From the NCBI GenBank assembly GCA_014218235.1, contig CM024753.1, positions 189,696,348-189,760,347 on the forward strand: DNA of 64,000 nucleotides, in the 5' to 3' direction. Origin of the DNA: Colocasia esculenta. Its lineage: Eukaryota; Streptophyta; Magnoliopsida; Alismatales; Araceae. The notes below the pieces were generated by a model. The model searched no databases, was not told where the DNA came from, and was given only the letters and a program-made list of their open reading frames with translations. The translations under genes were made by a program, and so were the position numbers. Positions 23,534-35,455 of this stretch are shown here, piece by piece (position 1 is the first letter of the stretch; every line of letters starts with the position of its first letter).

Positions 23534-24029
23534 TCCTTGCGATCCAAAGTCCTTCCTGTTGGCGAGGCCCATCCCTTGGAGAAACTTCCGTCAGTGCACC
23601 TCAATGCATATGGGCTCTACCATCCAGATGTCGTAGTCCCCATCCGGTGACGAGATCCGTAGGGAGGGCGACGCCTGGGATGGCGGGGCAGCCGGGCGAG
23701 GGGCGGTGCGATGCCCATGGGATCGAGGGCTGGGAGGCCGACGAGGGCGAGGGGGAGAAGGGGTATCGCCGGGCGAGGGTTAGACTAGGGTTCGGGATTT
23801 GGGGCTTTGGAGTTTCAGATATGGCGAAGCGGAGAGAGGGAGAAGGGGGGAAAAGGGAAAAGGGAAAGCAGGGCATCGAGCGGGAAGAGGGGAAAACGAG
23901 GAGGGAAAAGATTAAAAAAAGTGAAAAACATTTATACCTACTACTCGAGCGTAGGTGAATACTTTTTGTATCTACGACTGTCGAACGCGTAGGTATATAG
24001 TGTAGGTAGAAGTCAATTTTCTTGTAGTG

Positions 24030-27000
24030 TATGATCTTTTGAGAAGCCAATGAAATATCATGTAACCATGAACTATGTTTGGACAAGCCAAAGAAATCTC
24101 ATGTCATAGTGGGTTGATGTTTCACTCTATCCATATATGTCATCATTGCAAAGATGTGCAAAGATATTTTCTTGTATAATAATGTAGATAGGCTTAAACA
24201 TTGTGTCAGCTTATACAAAAGATGGCTTCCTGAAAACTTACAACCAAGGCCTATCAAAGCACACACACAACAAAATGGACAACGAGTGTGTAAAACACTT
24301 AATACAACCAATGCCTATCAACAGTGCACAACCCATCAGCCGACCATATACAAAAGTGTTTGCAGTGAGTTCCAAAGTATAACTTAATTTCGTAGACTTG
24401 CCATATAGCGGGGAGGTATATTTCGACCTCTGCACTAAACCATTCCAGGTGGATGTCCACGTCCCCACCAACTTGACAACGTCCATGTCCACATCCATGC
24501 CCGCTGTGACGTCTATTGGTGCAATGGATGAGCTACCAAAAACATGGGAGGCAATCTGTACACACAGAGGTGACATGATTCAATGCAAATCGTACACACT
24601 GATTCATCATGTATAGAATTAAATTGTACACACTTACTTCTTTGGATTCGATGACCTCCAAAACATTAGAGACTAAAACATGACTTCCTATATATATCAC
24701 TGTGTATAGCCTGTGTTTGTTGAGGACGGGCACATGAGGTGACATAAAGCCGAACTTTGTTAGTCTCCGATGGGCGTGCGACGAGGTTGGCGACGTGCGG
24801 GATCTAGCAGGGCACGGCTAGATCTCTTGCGAGCATGAGTTGGGGGCACCAGTGGGACTTCTCCAGGCAAAGCAGCGGTGAGTAGGCCAACAGATGTGGT
24901 CGAGCGTCGTCACCATCATCACAGGTAGGGAGTCCTCCCTCCCTCTATGGATCGATCATTATTTTTTCGGTGCTTGTGATTCCATCTGCATGCGGAGAAC
25001 TGCAGAGATTTTATCTGAGTTACCCTCCTATATTGGCCTTTTATCAATTTAAAAAATAAAGTATATTCTGAGGTTGCAGGCCATCAGAGAAAGGAAATGC
25101 TTACAGCTATCGATGAATAATTTATGATGAACTTCTAACTGCCTACCTTGGTCGGGGATCTCCACGGGTGTAAGGAAAATATATTTCTCTACTATCATAG
25201 ACAAAAATTAAAGATGGAAAACTACAGCTCATTAGCATGTCATGGTTTTTTTTGGTGGAAGGTATATTAAACGCACAGTGTTGTGCATACTAATGTTGGC
25301 TTCATATATATTAAACGCACACACTTTTTATGATCTCTTAATTATGTGATGCGATAGGGAGACAAATCACGTGAGGGAAAAAAAAAAAAAGAGAAAAAGA
25401 GCATGAGCTCCCACTTTTAATATTTGATGCACATTCAACGATGTTAAGTGTATGTGTAGCTTTTTTTCCACCTGGTCCTCTATTTACTGTTGTTTGGTTT
25501 TGCATGTTATTCTTTTATATAGGAGGCACTTCTATTTAAGCTGACTTTCAAAGTTGGTCGCTTCACTAACATCAACCATTGAGGGATATTTCTTTTAGTC
25601 TCTTTTGTAAGATGTGTTTAGTAAATACTTCTATTTTTTAAGTGAACATATTTTAGACTTTTTTTTTTCATCCTTGTCTAATGAAAATGGTGGGTTCATG
25701 TTGCAATAGTTTTTCCTTTGTTCCTTAATTGGTTTTATTATTATTTGTTCCTTCACATACATATAAATTTCATTTTTCACTTTTTTTGATGGGTGGAGGT
25801 AGAGGTGGCCTATTCCTAAAGTCTTTATGTTTTTGGTTAATTTGATGTTGATAATAATTGGAAAACTAATGTTTTCATGTTATTACCAAGGATTCAAGAG
25901 TTGTCAAGAAGGTATGCTAGTATGCTGTAAGTATTCTCCATTGTTTGGATCCTCAAATCCCCATCTATAACATGTTCGTTGTCAAAGAGAAGGAAAAATT
26001 TGTCTTATTTTTGTGGGTAAAGAGAAGAAAAAATTTCACGCTTTGAGGACTTATGTTTTTTATAGTTTTATAGGTTAAAGTGGTTGATGTTGTCTAGATT
26101 AAGATCATTTCGGAGGATGAGATAAGTCTTATGGTAATTTGTATTGGTTTAGACTTAGCTGTTTGTAAATCTTTGGAAGGTTTCACTTCATGTGCTAGTT
26201 TTTCTTGTATAGGAGATATCAACAATGCCTTTTGACTTATTGGTAGAGACAAATGATGGCAGCATCTTTGACTCTTCTTTGGTATATATAGAAAGCCTTA
26301 TGTCTATATTCTATAATATGTGAATCATATCCTATGTCATGTATACAAAAATTATATATATCGATGTCATATATTTCTTACTATGTTTTTTTTGAAGTAT
26401 TTTACTAAGTTATACACATCAATGTCATGTATTTTACCCTAGCTCTAAAATAAAATAGATCAAAAACTTAACCTACACTTGGAAAACCAGACTTGATTAT
26501 TATATTATTGAAATACAGTTCAATTTATGATGATATCTGCATGAAATGTTACGTGTTGCAGTTTTGGGAGAAACAAGGAAGAGGATCATAAGAGGGCCTC
26601 AAAGCATGCATGACACGGCAAAACGTATTGGTTGTGTGATCTTATAAGTTAATTATATACAATATTAGGACTCTCGAACCCGACAGCGACTCAGAAAATT
26701 TGCTCAAAGCGGGCCACTAGTTAGAAGGAAAAGCTAAGTCTAGATGGCCTTTCCACAATCATAAAGAAGAGAAAACACAGACAAATGATGTATCTGATGG
26801 CCCCTCTAACGCATCTATTCTTCTTTTAACCCACTTCATGCTTTGGCAGGGCCCTGCGTGCTCCCCACTAACAGGTACTATTCTTTCCTGATAATGATTG
26901 AAAACCGCGTTTAAACATGGTTCCACATGATGTTTAAGGTGTGTGTGTATATATATAATGCTTTAACATCATGGCACCGCACCATACATGCATCTATACC

Positions 27001-27900
27001 CACCTGGCCGGCCATTTGCAGCATGTCTGAAACTTATTCATTTGGTCTAGTCAGGTGGGGTCTCCTTTGACATTAAATTGGCTAGAAATTGAAAATTAGA
27101 AAGAGGAAGTTGGAATCATGATCTGGAGGAAATGGCATGCATTCTCTAGATAATTACAAAGGATGATGTTAGCAAGTTGAAGAGTAAACAGTACGTACTA
27201 TAGAGCAGTCGAGTCCGACAAAACCCTAATGCTAGATTGAGCTCCTCCTCTCCTAGCTCCGTGTCCATGAATCTATATATAGTGTAGTTATCTTTATAAT
27301 TATTTTATAATTCCCTTGGAAGTAGGGGGATTAATCAAAGGCAAATATGTCAGGGAATCGTTGTCAGCAGAGAGGAACAAGCCCTAGTCTAGAGTAGAGT
27401 ATACCATCCGACTGCCAAATGGCATGCATAGCTTAATGACCGAATCTTTGCCCGATGAGTGCGAGCAGATGATGAGAAATGGATGTGAGGAGAGGATAAG
27501 ATCATTCGCCTGAGAGAATTCCTAACTCGGGCGCACACAGATGGGGCATGTATCTGTCGGTTTATATTCTCCGAGAGGGACAAGACTGAACTCTTAAACC
27601 CGTGGTGTTGAAGGAGAAGACCAACGAGACATGTTGCTGCAGCAGGATCTACGTTTCTCGTCGATAATATCACATGCAACAGACTTTGGACGAGAGCAGA
27701 CAATTATACGAAATAATGCGGGCTGCATATTCAGAAGAAGTGGTAAGATAAGGCCACTGGATCGACGTATATGTTTCGATATATAGAATGGCAAGAACTA
27801 TGCCATTCAGCATTCTTTTTGCATCATTCTCCGGTGACCTGCACCTAGTATTTCGTGAAGTTTCAGCTGTAACTTTGACCAGATTAAGCTAATTTCATTT
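24030..27900. other. Unassigned AT-rich region with possible gene remnants
   Basis: Nearly 3.9 kb without a supported gene. It contains A/T runs (for example 25380-25400), a possible intron-containing remnant at 24238-24760, and open frames on the minus strand around 27389-27794 that match nothing I know. No TIR or LTR structure was identified. Confidence 0.5.
24238..24760 (-). pseudogene. Possible two-exon coding remnant, unknown product
   Basis: On the minus strand a frame containing HVPVLNKHRLYTVIYIGSHV and VLEVIESKE runs into a GTAAGTGTGT donor at about 24641. An intron of about 83 bases ends TGTGTACAG at about 24559, and a frame of about 107 codons follows (IASHVFGSSSIAPIDVTAGM, then SKYTSPLYGKSTKLSYTLEL). 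The splice sites look canonical and the phase is compatible. I do not recognise the protein and see no start or clear end, so this may be a remnant of a gene or transposon, or chance. Confidence 0.3.
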
Positions 27901-28861
27901 GGGTCCGTTTGGTCAAGTAAAATAAATTTATAGGAATTTTTTTTAAGGATTACTGGAAAATAAAAAACACAATTGTCCATTTGATACCAACATAAATAAT
28001 TTTTTTGAAAAGATTTTCTGATGTTTGTTTACCAGTAAAATATTTATTAAAAATAATTTGTTAAAAAATAAATAAAAATCTAAAAAAATATATTTCGTAT
28101 GTCGACCACTTGATTGTCCGATGTTGGCCACCCAACGCTGGATGTCGGGGGCACTGGGCATCGGGAGCTAGATGTCGAGTGTCAGGTGCTGGCCTCCGGA
28201 CGTCGGGCAATGGACACACAGGTGTCGGACACCAGGCAGCAAACACCCCAGGCAACCGATCGACACTGGGCAACGGGCGTCGGTGCTCGGCGCCCAGCCG
28301 CCGAATGTTGGGCGCTGGCCTCCGAACCTCTGGCATCGGGCGATGGCCTCCTAACATTGAGTGTCGAACACACAGGCATCGGATGCCTGGCAGTAGACGA
28401 CCCGGGTGCCGGGCCGCCAAACGCTGACCCCATGCACTGGCCATAGGGCCGCCAAATGTCGAGCGGTGTTGGGCAGTGGCTGCTGGGTGCTTGGCACTGG
28501 GCGTCGGGCGACGCCAGATGCCAACCGTCGGGGGCCGACCACTGGGCGCCGGCTGCTAGGGTCCGAATGCTGGGCGCCGGACGTCAGGCGCTAGACAGTG
28601 TCGAGTGTAGGATGTTGAGTTTCAAACATTGGACACTGAGAATTATAGTGGAGATTTTAGTCACACTCATGACAATCTTATATGAAAAAGAAATCCAAGA
28701 AAATAATTTACGGAGTCTTATCAAGGATGCCAAAATCTATGATTTTAGGTAAAATGTTTTCATGAATTAATCTTTTCAGTGGTACCAAGCAGACTATTAT
28801 ATGAAGTTTCTCCTGAAAATCTTTCTCAACATGATACTTTTATGCTAAAACAAACGGACCC
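27901..28861. mobile_element. PIF/Harbinger-like non-autonomous TIR element
   Basis: 961 bp with terminal inverted repeats GGGTCCGTTTGG and (inverted right end) GGGTCCGTTTGT, resembling Tourist/Harbinger ends. The flanks TTT and TTA could be a decayed TTA duplication. The outer parts are AT-rich; the middle 500 bases are a GC-rich heptamer repeat. No transposase. Confidence 0.65.
28118..28640. repeat. GC-rich 7-bp-period degenerate tandem repeat
   Basis: About 70 successive units of a heptamer close to (C/T)GGGC(A/G)(T/C), for example TGGGCAT CGGGAGC and TGGGCGC CGGACGT, with occasional 10- or 11-base slips. Because 7 is not a multiple of 3, several frames stay open on both strands, which explains the overlapping ORFs of 60-127 codons here; they are not genes. 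Confidence 0.85.
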
Positions 28862-30371
28862 TTAGTTTTGCTAGTCTATTTCTAATAGAACATCATGGAG
28901 GTGTTGGGCTCCTGTATATCACCTCTTCTTCCACAAGTCGAGATCACTAGCTTCGTCCAACACTTCAGTTGTGTTTGAAGAGCATTGAGGATGGTACAAA
29001 ATGCAAAAACATGAAGTCTCGTATGAACAAAATTGTTGCAAAACACTCTATGAAGGTTTTGAGTGATTAATAAAATATTGCTTGAGTTTCATAACACTCT
29101 CATAAGATTTTAAGTGATTAACAAAATCTTACTTATAATTTCATATTTATCTTGATTACTTGAATATTTATTAAGTTGCTTGCATATGAAGTCTTGATTA
29201 TTTGAAATTTTTTTGAATGTCTGATAGATATAAGATGAGAAGATACATGTGATATTCAAATAGCTTAAATAACTACAGTGTGATGAATATCATGACACTA
29301 TCTAAATATCACAAATCTTGTTGTTTCAGTAATCAAATATCATATTTCTATAATCAATTATCATGGCTCAATATTTGAATATCTTGTTTCAGTAATAGAG
29401 TATCACAACTTAGCATTTGAATATCATGTTTCAATAACCAAATATAATGTTTTAGCATTCGAGTTTCAATAATCGAATGTCATTGCTCGGTATTTAAACA
29501 TCATGTTTCCAAATATCATGTTTTAGTAATCAAATATCATTGCTCAATATTCAAGTATCATGTTTCAATATTTGATTATCATAGTTGATTAGTTATTTGA
29601 ATATCACTTCTTGGTATCCGAATATCACATTTAATCTATATATTATCATAGTTGATTAGTTATATAAATATCACTTATTGATATCCGAATATCAGTTTCA
29701 AGTAATCAAATATCTTACGTCCTTACTTCAATATCCTATAGATATTCACATATCATATACTCAATAGTCTAGAAAGTTATCAGAATATCTGCTTCATCAG
29801 TCAAAGTTTAATGTGAATACTTATGCCAACTTGCTTGAATAATTATGTCTCAAATATTCAATTACTTGAAACAATTATTTCAATATTTATCTGATTATTC
29901 AAATACTACACTTGCAATACACAGTTAGGATTGTGTGTATGATATCATTCAAAATTTTATCATTAAAATATTTGATCAAATATTGTGGAAGGATGTGCTA
30001 ACAACAAAAAGAATATGTCAGCCACAAAAGTCTTTGTTGGAAAAGTGCTCATATTCTTAAATTATGTAGAATATTTTTATGGAGAATCAGATCATATGTC
30101 TTATAGAGCTTAACAAGCAAAAAACAATTATCAGTACTTTTTTAAGATGTCTCTAGATTATACTAGAAACACACATGGTTTTGGAAATAGAAAGACCAAA
30201 AGGCCAACAACAACCCACACAAGGAGAAGATGGGCATGGGCCAGATTAATCAGGACCTTGACTTTTTGGCCTTTAGACCTGTCATCCCCAGATGGCTCGA
30301 TATTCACCAAGGTTGAGTCCTCGGCCTTACCATCCCATGATATGTACTTCCTCTTCAAGGCACAAGGCATT
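28862..30371. other. AT-rich region, possibly old Copia-type remnant
   Basis: No supported gene. The part at 28960-29130 and the sequence at 34440-34492 have the general look of Copia-type LTR sequence, but no LTR ends or duplications were found. GCATT at 30367-30371 is the left target duplication of the reversed solo LTR. Confidence 0.35.
29270..29760. repeat. Degenerate AATATCA-rich minisatellite
   Basis: Many imperfect copies of blocks such as AATATCATGTTTCA and AATCAAATATCAT, spaced roughly 20-40 bases, over about 490 bases. Low-complexity repeat; no function seen. Confidence 0.65.
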
Positions 30372-33023
30372 TGTAACGGCCCCGATGCCCAGACCCTCAG
30401 CTCCCACCAAGGATCCGACCATCGGCATCGTCGCCCATGGGCCCGGAGACCCAGAAGGACTAACAGATCAGTCTAACAAGATATGTAACAGAGATAAATA
30501 ACGACAAAATGCACTAAAAAGTACCAACAGGTGAAGGAAGGAGTCCAACACGATGTACAAGTATAGTACAGTCCCAAAGTAGTAAAGTATAAGTGCTGAA
30601 AATAAAGGGGATAACAGGTCCCTTAGAGGCATACCTCAAGGGTGAAGTACACAGAATTGGGGAACACTGCTCACAGAAGACGCCGTCTACTATGGCCCCG
30701 TCTCCTCAGCCCACCGCGGAGGGTACTGCTGTGAAGTCTCACCTGTAAAAGAGTAAATGAGCTTCACGAAGAAGCCCAGTAGGGACTACCAATCTCCCAC
30801 TGGTTCTAACAGTAGAATAGATCTATATGGGCAATAATTAATTAAAGTAATAAATCTATCCTATTAACAGAGTAAAGTGCGGAAGCGTAAAGAAACTACA
30901 CAGTCTACGGTCTAAGCTAAACGTCGGGACCGGAAAACCCGTGTAAACTACGGCACTGGGAAGAACCCAAAGCTGTAACATAGATAGTAAACAACTGCCT
31001 GGACAAAGTCACTAACTACAGAACACTACACTAGTCAACTGGTCAGGTGCGCCACGTGCCTTACCCTCAACCGACATTCCATGTCTAACACCTCCCGTTG
31101 GAGTGAGACGCAGAACTAAAGTAACCACAACTATCGTAGTCTAGCCGGACTATGGTCCAACGCCTGACCCCTCTAAATGGTTTTGAAATCACGTAGGAGT
31201 GAGGCAGTGAGAAAAAGGACTAGCTGATCTGCGTCGGAAGAACTACCAACCACCTCGGCGTCCCAGACTCAACTAAGAGAGCTCTACAAACGACTCTACG
31301 CCGCTGTCCCCATCTTTTTCCCCTCTGCTACCAGAGTTTGTGACTCAAGCTCGCCCGCCGCCTGGAGAACTCCCTCTAATAGGCACGCGGGGACGGGGGG
31401 TCCAAGTAACGGTAACAACCTGTTTCGCGGACAAGCCCTCAAGTGCCTAGCACCGGGCGAAAGACTAGAGTAGCACTGTACTAGGAACAACACAGGTGTC
31501 AACAAATAGAGTTGTAGCGGAAGGAAAACTCCGAACAAGTCGCCAAGTCCCTTCTTTATCTGAGAAGGTGATGCACAGGTTGTCGCCACCTGAAGGCGAC
31601 ACCATATCTGTCGCAACCTGGTCCAGAAGGCGACAGGGAACCTGTCGCGATCAGGTGACCACAGGCAGAGGTCTAGGTGTCTACCAGAAACCTCCCACGA
31701 CACCCGGTGTAAACCGAAGAGAAGGCGACAGCCACCCTATCGCTACCAGAATGCGACAGGGTGGGCGTCGCTGCCTCAAACTAGAAAGCGACGAATCAGG
31801 CTGTTGCGACCTGGGTCGCGACACCAAACGTGTCGCGACCTCAGGTTTGCACACCCGAGAGCACCACCTTCGAACCATGCCACACAAAACTGAGAAGTAC
31901 AAGGGGAGGAGAGCATGTAGGGCGATGTGAATAGATCATTTAAGCTCAAACCACCCTTGTAAACATCCATGCATGCCAAGAACCTGGATCTACAGTCAAT
32001 CATCTCACATGCAAACATGGATCTCTCATCATCCACACCCCAATCCAAGCATGAATCAAAGCAGAATCACACCATCCAAGCATTACACAAGAATCATAAT
32101 ATGCATGCACAACCTTGCATGATCCCTACGCTTGGAGAAAGGGGGTTTGGTGTCCTACCATGCTAGAACTAGGGGAAGGTTTAGGCATCCCCACCTCAAA
32201 ATGAAGGGCCAACCCATTGGGGTCTTCTCGTGCATGGCCACCTCCTCCTCACTCTAAGCTCCACGCTCACGCCGTCCATGAGCAAGGGTCATCCTCCTAT
32301 AAGCCGATGGAGAGATCACACGAGGAAGAACTCCACACCACGCCGAAGAAGAGCACCACCGAGAAGGGGAAACCCCAACCCAAACACAAGAGCAACACAC
32401 ACACGTCACACAAGGGAAAGCACCTCACACAAGCCCTCAACTCCCCTCCACGGACAGGTGAGCTCACTGGCCGGAGGGAGGAGAACACAGGCAAATTGGG
32501 GAAGAAAGAGGAGTGTTTTGCACCCTGCAACCTTTTAAGTCTCGGAGTTGAGAACGCGACAGCTTGCCTGTCGCTTTCAGTTACTGAACGTGACGACCAA
32601 CCTGTCACTTTCACTTACTGAACGTGACGACCAACTTGTCGCTTTCACTTACTGAACGTGACGACCAACTTGTCACTTTCACTTACTGAACGTGACGACC
32701 AACTTGTCGCTTTCACTTACTGAACGTGACGACCAACTTGTCACTATCTCAAGGTCCTGGTCAAACTTGACCAACGGAAATGCCACGTGTCAACCTCGCA
32801 GTCCTGACACCCAGAACGCGAGGTCTAACCTGTCGCCTTCCTGTTGTCAGAGGTTGACACTTGTCCCAGCTGTCCCGACAGCAAAACGACAAACTGCATG
32901 CGGCAGTCAGAGGGATGAATGCGACAACATGCCTGTCACGTTCACAGATAGAACATGACAGCCACCTTGTCGCCTTCAGAAGGCAGCTGACCACAAGAGG
33001 CCCACAAGGAGAGGGATGTTACA
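30372..33023 (-). mobile_element. Solo LTR of family A (reverse orientation)
   Basis: 2,652 bp; on the minus strand it runs TGTAACATCC to CGTTACA. Perfect 5-bp duplication GCATT at 30367-30371 and 33024-33028. Colinear with the other family A LTRs, except for a 34-bp tandem expansion (32552-32755) that explains its greater length. No internal region. Confidence 0.95.
32552..32755. repeat. Six-copy 34-bp tandem repeat inside family A LTR
   Basis: Units begin at 32552, 32586, 32620, 32654, 32688 and 32722, exactly 34 bases apart, each containing GAACGTGACGACCAACTTGTC or a close variant. The first copy (GAACGCGACAGC) is the most diverged and matches the single copy in other family A LTRs. The repeated unit contains the GAACG(C/T)GAC motif upstream of the TATA-like box. 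Confidence 0.95.
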
Positions 33024-33383
33024 GCATTCCACTCTAACTATCCATCTCTTCCTTGTCACACTAGAGTGCTCCTCAGCAGTTGCATGATGCATGTTTATAG
33101 TAGAAAGAGGAGGCTCCCCCCACTACATATACCCCTCTCCATCTTAGAGAAGCTAGCAATAACCTTCCACCTTGGTCCATGCTACTAGAGCAATGTATGC
33201 CCCTTATCGACCCACTGAGCAGCAACTCTTGAACAGTGCACACTTCGCCATTCCCTTATGGCATATCTATATGGATAAAGAAGGAGTAATGTGCTCGGAG
33301 GGCGCCCAACATATACTTTAAAAGGAACACACTGACAATAAGGACAACACCTTCAAAGGCATAAGCTCCAACTCATACATAGG

Positions 33384-33416
<33 letters not shown>

Positions 33417-34500
33417 CAATCTCCCTATCTTTCAACCAATTTTTCTGAGTTGAGCGTTAGGGTTCTCTCTTGAGATTTCTCTTAAGGATCCTTTATTTCT
33501 TCTCTTCATCTTGCAAGTGTAAGTCTGACGTTCCTTGCATCAAACAAATTTAAGATCTCATGAAGATCAGACAGTGGAAGCTCCTCAACCATATTTGACC
33601 TATACACTTAGGAAAGACAAGATTGCATCTCAAGCATGCACCTTCTTGAGTCAAAATATTCATCTTTTTGAAGGTCAAAAGGTTCTAAAGGAAACAAGAG
33701 AGTTAGCTATAAATAAGACTATATGTGTTCATGAATGAGCAAGGAAGCAGATATAGAGAAAAATCTAGAGCAAGTACTTGAGAAAAACCCGTTCACTATC
33801 ACCAAGCATAACATGAGAATTTTGAGGGAAGAAAAGCCTTGAGAGAGATCATCTTTAGCAGCTTCCAAAACTCAACAATGTGGATCAACAAAACATTTTT
33901 TCCATTTCTATATTGAGCAAATCATCACCATCAAAGAAGAAGCTTTTCGCGTGTTCCATTCTTTTCCTCTTTGAGTCGGCCGTTCAACATGTTTTCATTT
34001 GTGCAAATTAGCCTTCTTAGAGACATCATTAGACATACTATGTATCCCTTGTATTGGAGTGTTTTTTACCAATTAGATGTAGTATCTAGTGTGTTCCTCT
34101 TTAGTTAAAATGAGAAGATCTATGGTGTTGCAAGGGGTTTATGACCAATTAGAGGTCGATATCTCGTGTGCTTCTCTTTGAGTGGAAAGAGTAGACCTAT
34201 GATGTAGTAGGACAAATTGGCCAACTAGAGGTCTGTACGAAGGGAAGTTTGTGACCGGCTAAATGTCTAATCTAGTAGAATAAAGTTTGAGATGTGTTCA
34301 ACTAATTCGTGAAAATAACAAGACGTTTCCTTGAGAACTGTACGTTGTACGTAGGGTTAGTGTCTTTTGTGTGCATGAGTTTTGTTTATCCTCTCTTTCA
34401 CATCATCTTAGTTTATACATCTAATTTCTTCCGTTGTGAATATTTGTATTTCAGATCATGACCCATTCACCCCCTCTAGGTCTATAACCTAGGTAATAAA
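33024..34500. other. Possible Copia-type LTR remnant
   Basis: No gene supported. Near 34468-34490 the sequence CCATTCACCCCCTCTAGGTC resembles the C-rich block found near the 3' end of many plant Copia LTRs, and 34080-34260 has repeated 'AATTAGAGGTC' / 'AACTAGAGGTC' phrases typical of such elements. No matching second LTR, primer site or coding region was seen, so this is a weak call. Confidence 0.35.
33389..33416. repeat. (TC)14 microsatellite
   Basis: Uninterrupted TC dinucleotides, 28 bases. Confidence 0.97.
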
Positions 34501-35192
34501 AATAACCTAAAATTATGTGAATAATCCCACACAGGGATAGCATATGGAATCGTAAATGTGGAATTTCTGAATATTCAAACATGGCGATCAAACAACCCGA
34601 TGAAGTCTGATGACGGAAAGCTAGCTAACGACAAACCTAACTGCAAATCCTTCAGAAGAGGGCTACTACACCTGCACCATGATGTTATCTTCTCTTGTAT
34701 ACTTTCCATTCTCAGGTACGGTTACACTTCTTGGAACTTGCAACCTGAGGATTTCTAAATGTGAAGATCCGTAACTGGTCCTGACATGTTTAGCCTTTTG
34801 CTCGAATATGTAAACGCGGCATCTGCAGCTAGCTAGGCTCGGGTTGTGCTTTTGATATCCGTACCTCCCAGGATCTATTCTTACCACTTAATTTCTAGCT
34901 CGATGGGTATTTTCTGTTAAGCATCTTCTTCCTCAGCGACACAAATAATTCGTTCTGAGATCTCCACAACAATTCCATTACATAGAGATGGAAGAACCAC
35001 ATTATACCTGCATTTATACACACAATGATCTGGCCACCAGATGGGTTCGTGTGTAAGGTATTCGAATATTCCTTTTTCTTTTCAAATTTGTTCTATCATT
35101 AATTTAAAAGCCCGAACAGTTTGAAGTAAGTAGGAGACTGACAAAGGGTGCATTATCTTGAAACACTAATCCTCATAGCAATAACAGCTATC

Positions 35193-35226
<34 letters not shown>
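35193..35226. repeat. (TA)13(CA)4 compound microsatellite
   Basis: TA repeats 35193-35218 followed by CA repeats to 35226. Confidence 0.95.
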
Positions 35227-35303
35227 ATGTTTCAGGTAATGTAATTAATTAGCTAGCCTGCTGTTACGAGGACTCTTTCAGAATGCATTGCACAGAGAGA
35301 TCA

Positions 35304-35455
35304 GTGATTAATTTTACCGGGAGTTTATGAAGGACAAGTGAATAAATCTAAGGAATAGAGAAAGAGTGATTTTACTGGGAGTTCATGAAGGACAAATGAA
35401 TGTCTAATGTACACAGAAAGGGTGATTTTACTGGGTGTTCACGAAGGACAAGTGA
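35304..35455. repeat. Three-copy ~60-bp tandem repeat
   Basis: Copies begin at about 35304, 35366 and 35422 with GTGATT(AA)TTTTAC(C/T)GGG, each followed by GTT(C/T)A(T/C)GAAGGACAA(G/A)TGA. Imperfect direct repeats. Confidence 0.8.

Larger units (their letters stand above)
18082..24029 (-). mobile_element. CACTA (En/Spm) element 1 with captured gene fragment
   Basis: 5,948 bp. The left end is CACTACTAGAAAA (18082-18094) and the right end, inverted, CACTACAAGAAAA (24017-24029). TAT flanks both sides (18079-18081, 24030-24032), the 3-bp duplication expected of CACTA transposons. Both ends carry subterminal CCTACGA / TCGTAGG motifs, the usual transposase-binding pattern. The coding remnants read on the minus strand: a captured host fragment near the right end, then a transposon-associated exon pair near the left end. 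No intact transposase is visible, so it is non-autonomous. It shares its ends and terminal exon with the element at 40733-45966, which lies in the opposite orientation. Confidence 0.93.

Noticed and set aside
23205..23650. Plus-strand ORFs of 118-143 codons in CACTA element 1
   Set aside because: They are antisense shadows of the GC-rich captured exon on the minus strand, which has recognisable domain sequence.
27389..27794. Minus-strand ORFs as a host gene
   Set aside because: No domain, no convincing start, splice structure or promoter; Ser/His-rich composition looks like chance.
28061..28594. Overlapping ORFs of 60-127 codons on both strands
   Set aside because: They result from the 7-bp GC-rich repeat, which removes stops in several frames; the products are low-complexity.
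32552..32755. CRISPR-like regular repeat
   Set aside because: Units are contiguous 34-bp tandem copies without spacers, in a plant LTR.
28907..34490. A single Copia LTR interrupted by the family A solo LTR
   Set aside because: Only general resemblance to Copia LTR phrases; no terminal sequence, TSD, primer site or coding region to support boundaries, so only weak notes were kept.
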